Below, one piece after another: positions 5,919 through 6,450 of a stretch of DNA of 6,450 nucleotides. The DNA is from Phycisphaerae bacterium. Lineage in GTDB: Bacteria > Planctomycetota > Phycisphaerae > UBA1845. Within the stretch, counting starts at the first letter, position 1; every line of letters starts with the position of its first letter. The position numbers and the translations under genes were made by a program. Below the pieces are notes generated by a model. That model was not told where the DNA came from, did no database searches, and saw only the letters and a list, made by a program, of their open reading frames with translations. The stretch is from NCBI GenBank assembly GCA_029260195.1, contig JAJDDS010000140.1, forward strand, positions 1 to 6,450, in the 5' to 3' direction.

Positions 5919-5946
5919 ATCATATCGTGTCGGATCGTGGGATCAA
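5919..5946 (-). promoter_or_regulatory. putative promoter of the hydrolase/ankyrin operon
   Basis: On the minus strand TTGATC (5946-5941) and TATGAT (5924-5919) are separated by 16 bases and match 4 of 6 and 5 of 6 consensus positions. The expected transcription start falls at or within a base or two of the ATG at 5912, implying either a leaderless message or a downstream start codon. Confidence 0.45.
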
Positions 5947-6107
5947 ACCTCCGACCGCTCTGCGAGTCGTTCGCGGAGCATCGACAATGCTTAGCCGGTC
6001 TCTCGGTAGCAGGTTTAGCCCAGCGAGCAGACCATCTGGTCGGCAAGTCTCACGTCGTCGGGATGCGAATAGCGGGTGTGTTTCCGTCTCGGAGAGCTCG
6101 GCGCATA

Positions 6108-6450
6108 ATGGTCGTCATGAGCGATGTGCCCTCGAACATCGAGTTCACGACGACCCGTTGGTCCCTCGTGGCCGCGTCGGCACGACCGAGTGGCGCGAAC
6201 TTTCGGGTCGCGCTGGACGAGTTGACACGCCAGTATCGTGGCGCGATTGTCGCATTTATACGCAGCTACTATCGATGCGGCACGGATGAGGCGGAGGACA
6301 TCACGCAGGAGTTCGTGGCACGATGGGTCGAGCGAGGCTTCGCAAACGTTGTGCCGGATCGCGGATGCTTTCGATCGTACCTGCGGGGTGCGCTGCGTCA
6401 CTATGTGCAGAATCGGCGGCGCAACAAGCAAGCGCTGCGTCGCGGGGGGT
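6108..6450 (+). CDS. ECF-type RNA polymerase sigma factor (partial, 3' end outside window)
   Basis: The frame runs from ATG 6108 to the right edge (114 residues visible). It shows the start FTTTRWSLVAAS, a helical region 2 with VALDELTRQYRGAIVAFIRS, then DEAEDITQEFVARWVERGF, the region 2.2 core that binds RNA polymerase, and PDRGCFRSYLRGALRHYVQN, followed by a basic RRRNKQALRRGG. This pattern belongs to an ECF sigma group abundant in Planctomycetota and Acidobacteriota. Region 4, which reads the -35 box, lies outside the window. The start is uncertain: ATG 6108 has GGAG at 6091 (13 bases upstream), ATG 6117 gives MSDVPSNIEF, closest to relatives, and ATG 6063 is in frame but has no ribosome binding site. 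The gene is divergent from the hydrolase. No anti-sigma factor is visible here; genes of this group often neighbour Ser/Thr protein kinases, which could lie downstream. Confidence 0.88.
   Translation, partial: MVVMSDVPSNIEFTTTRWSLVAASARPSGANFRVALDELTRQYRGAIVAFIRSYYRCGTDEAEDITQEFVARWVERGFANVVPDRGCFRSYLRGALRHYVQNRRRNKQALRRGG

Noticed and set aside
6030..6041. GACCA-TC-TGGTC palindrome upstream of the sigma factor
   Set aside because: Five-base arms are expected by chance at this GC content, and no promoter elements nearby support an operator.
5834..6289. 151-codon plus-strand frame across the hydrolase start and sigma factor start
   Set aside because: It overlaps two well-supported genes in the wrong frames and has low-complexity Arg/Ser-rich composition.
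6015..6431. 138-codon minus-strand frame at the right end
   Set aside because: It is antisense to the sigma factor gene, whose motifs are unmistakable.

Overview
The window is a bacterial chromosome segment of moderately high GC content with mixed gene orientation. The gene content points to Planctomycetota or a relative such as Acidobacteriota: a secreted DUF1579 protein, an ECF sigma factor with the F-TTRWSLV start and the RGxFRSYL block, and ArsR/SRPBCC and tandem-domain VOC proteins of the kind common there. This is inference from family resemblance; no rRNA or other marker gene is present.

Layout, left to right. Positions 1-629 (minus) hold the first 209 residues of a two-domain VOC (glyoxalase/bleomycin-resistance fold) protein that runs off the left edge. 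Positions 684-821 (minus) hold a short, coding-like open frame of unknown identity. Positions 888-1439 (minus) encode an exported DUF1579 protein. A 208-base divergent gap follows. It ends in a near-consensus promoter (TTGACA, 16 bases, TATAAT) overlaid by a perfect 7-base inverted repeat. This drives a two-gene plus-strand operon, 1648-2262 (ArsR-type winged-helix regulator) and 2249-3085 (SRPBCC/AHSA1-like protein), which overlap by 14 bases.

Positions 3268-5912 were originally a two-gene minus-strand operon: an alpha/beta hydrolase lipoprotein (5145-5912) followed 9 bases later by an ankyrin-repeat gene. The ankyrin gene has been split by a complete IS1595-like insertion sequence (about 3541-4594). 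The element has 23-bp imperfect terminal inverted repeats, its own promoter, and one intact transposase gene (3618-4586), and it is flanked by a perfect direct repeat TTAGACGTAT. Removing the element and one repeat copy restores one uninterrupted ankyrin reading frame of 267 codons, so the insertion is recent on an evolutionary scale. At the right end (6108-6450, plus) lies the start of an ECF-type sigma factor that runs off the window.

I see no CRISPR array, tRNA or rRNA, and no defence or biosynthetic system. The best-supported notable points are the reconstructable insertion into the ankyrin gene, the operator/promoter with an apparently leaderless start in front of the ArsR gene, and the atypical nucleophile elbow of the hydrolase.
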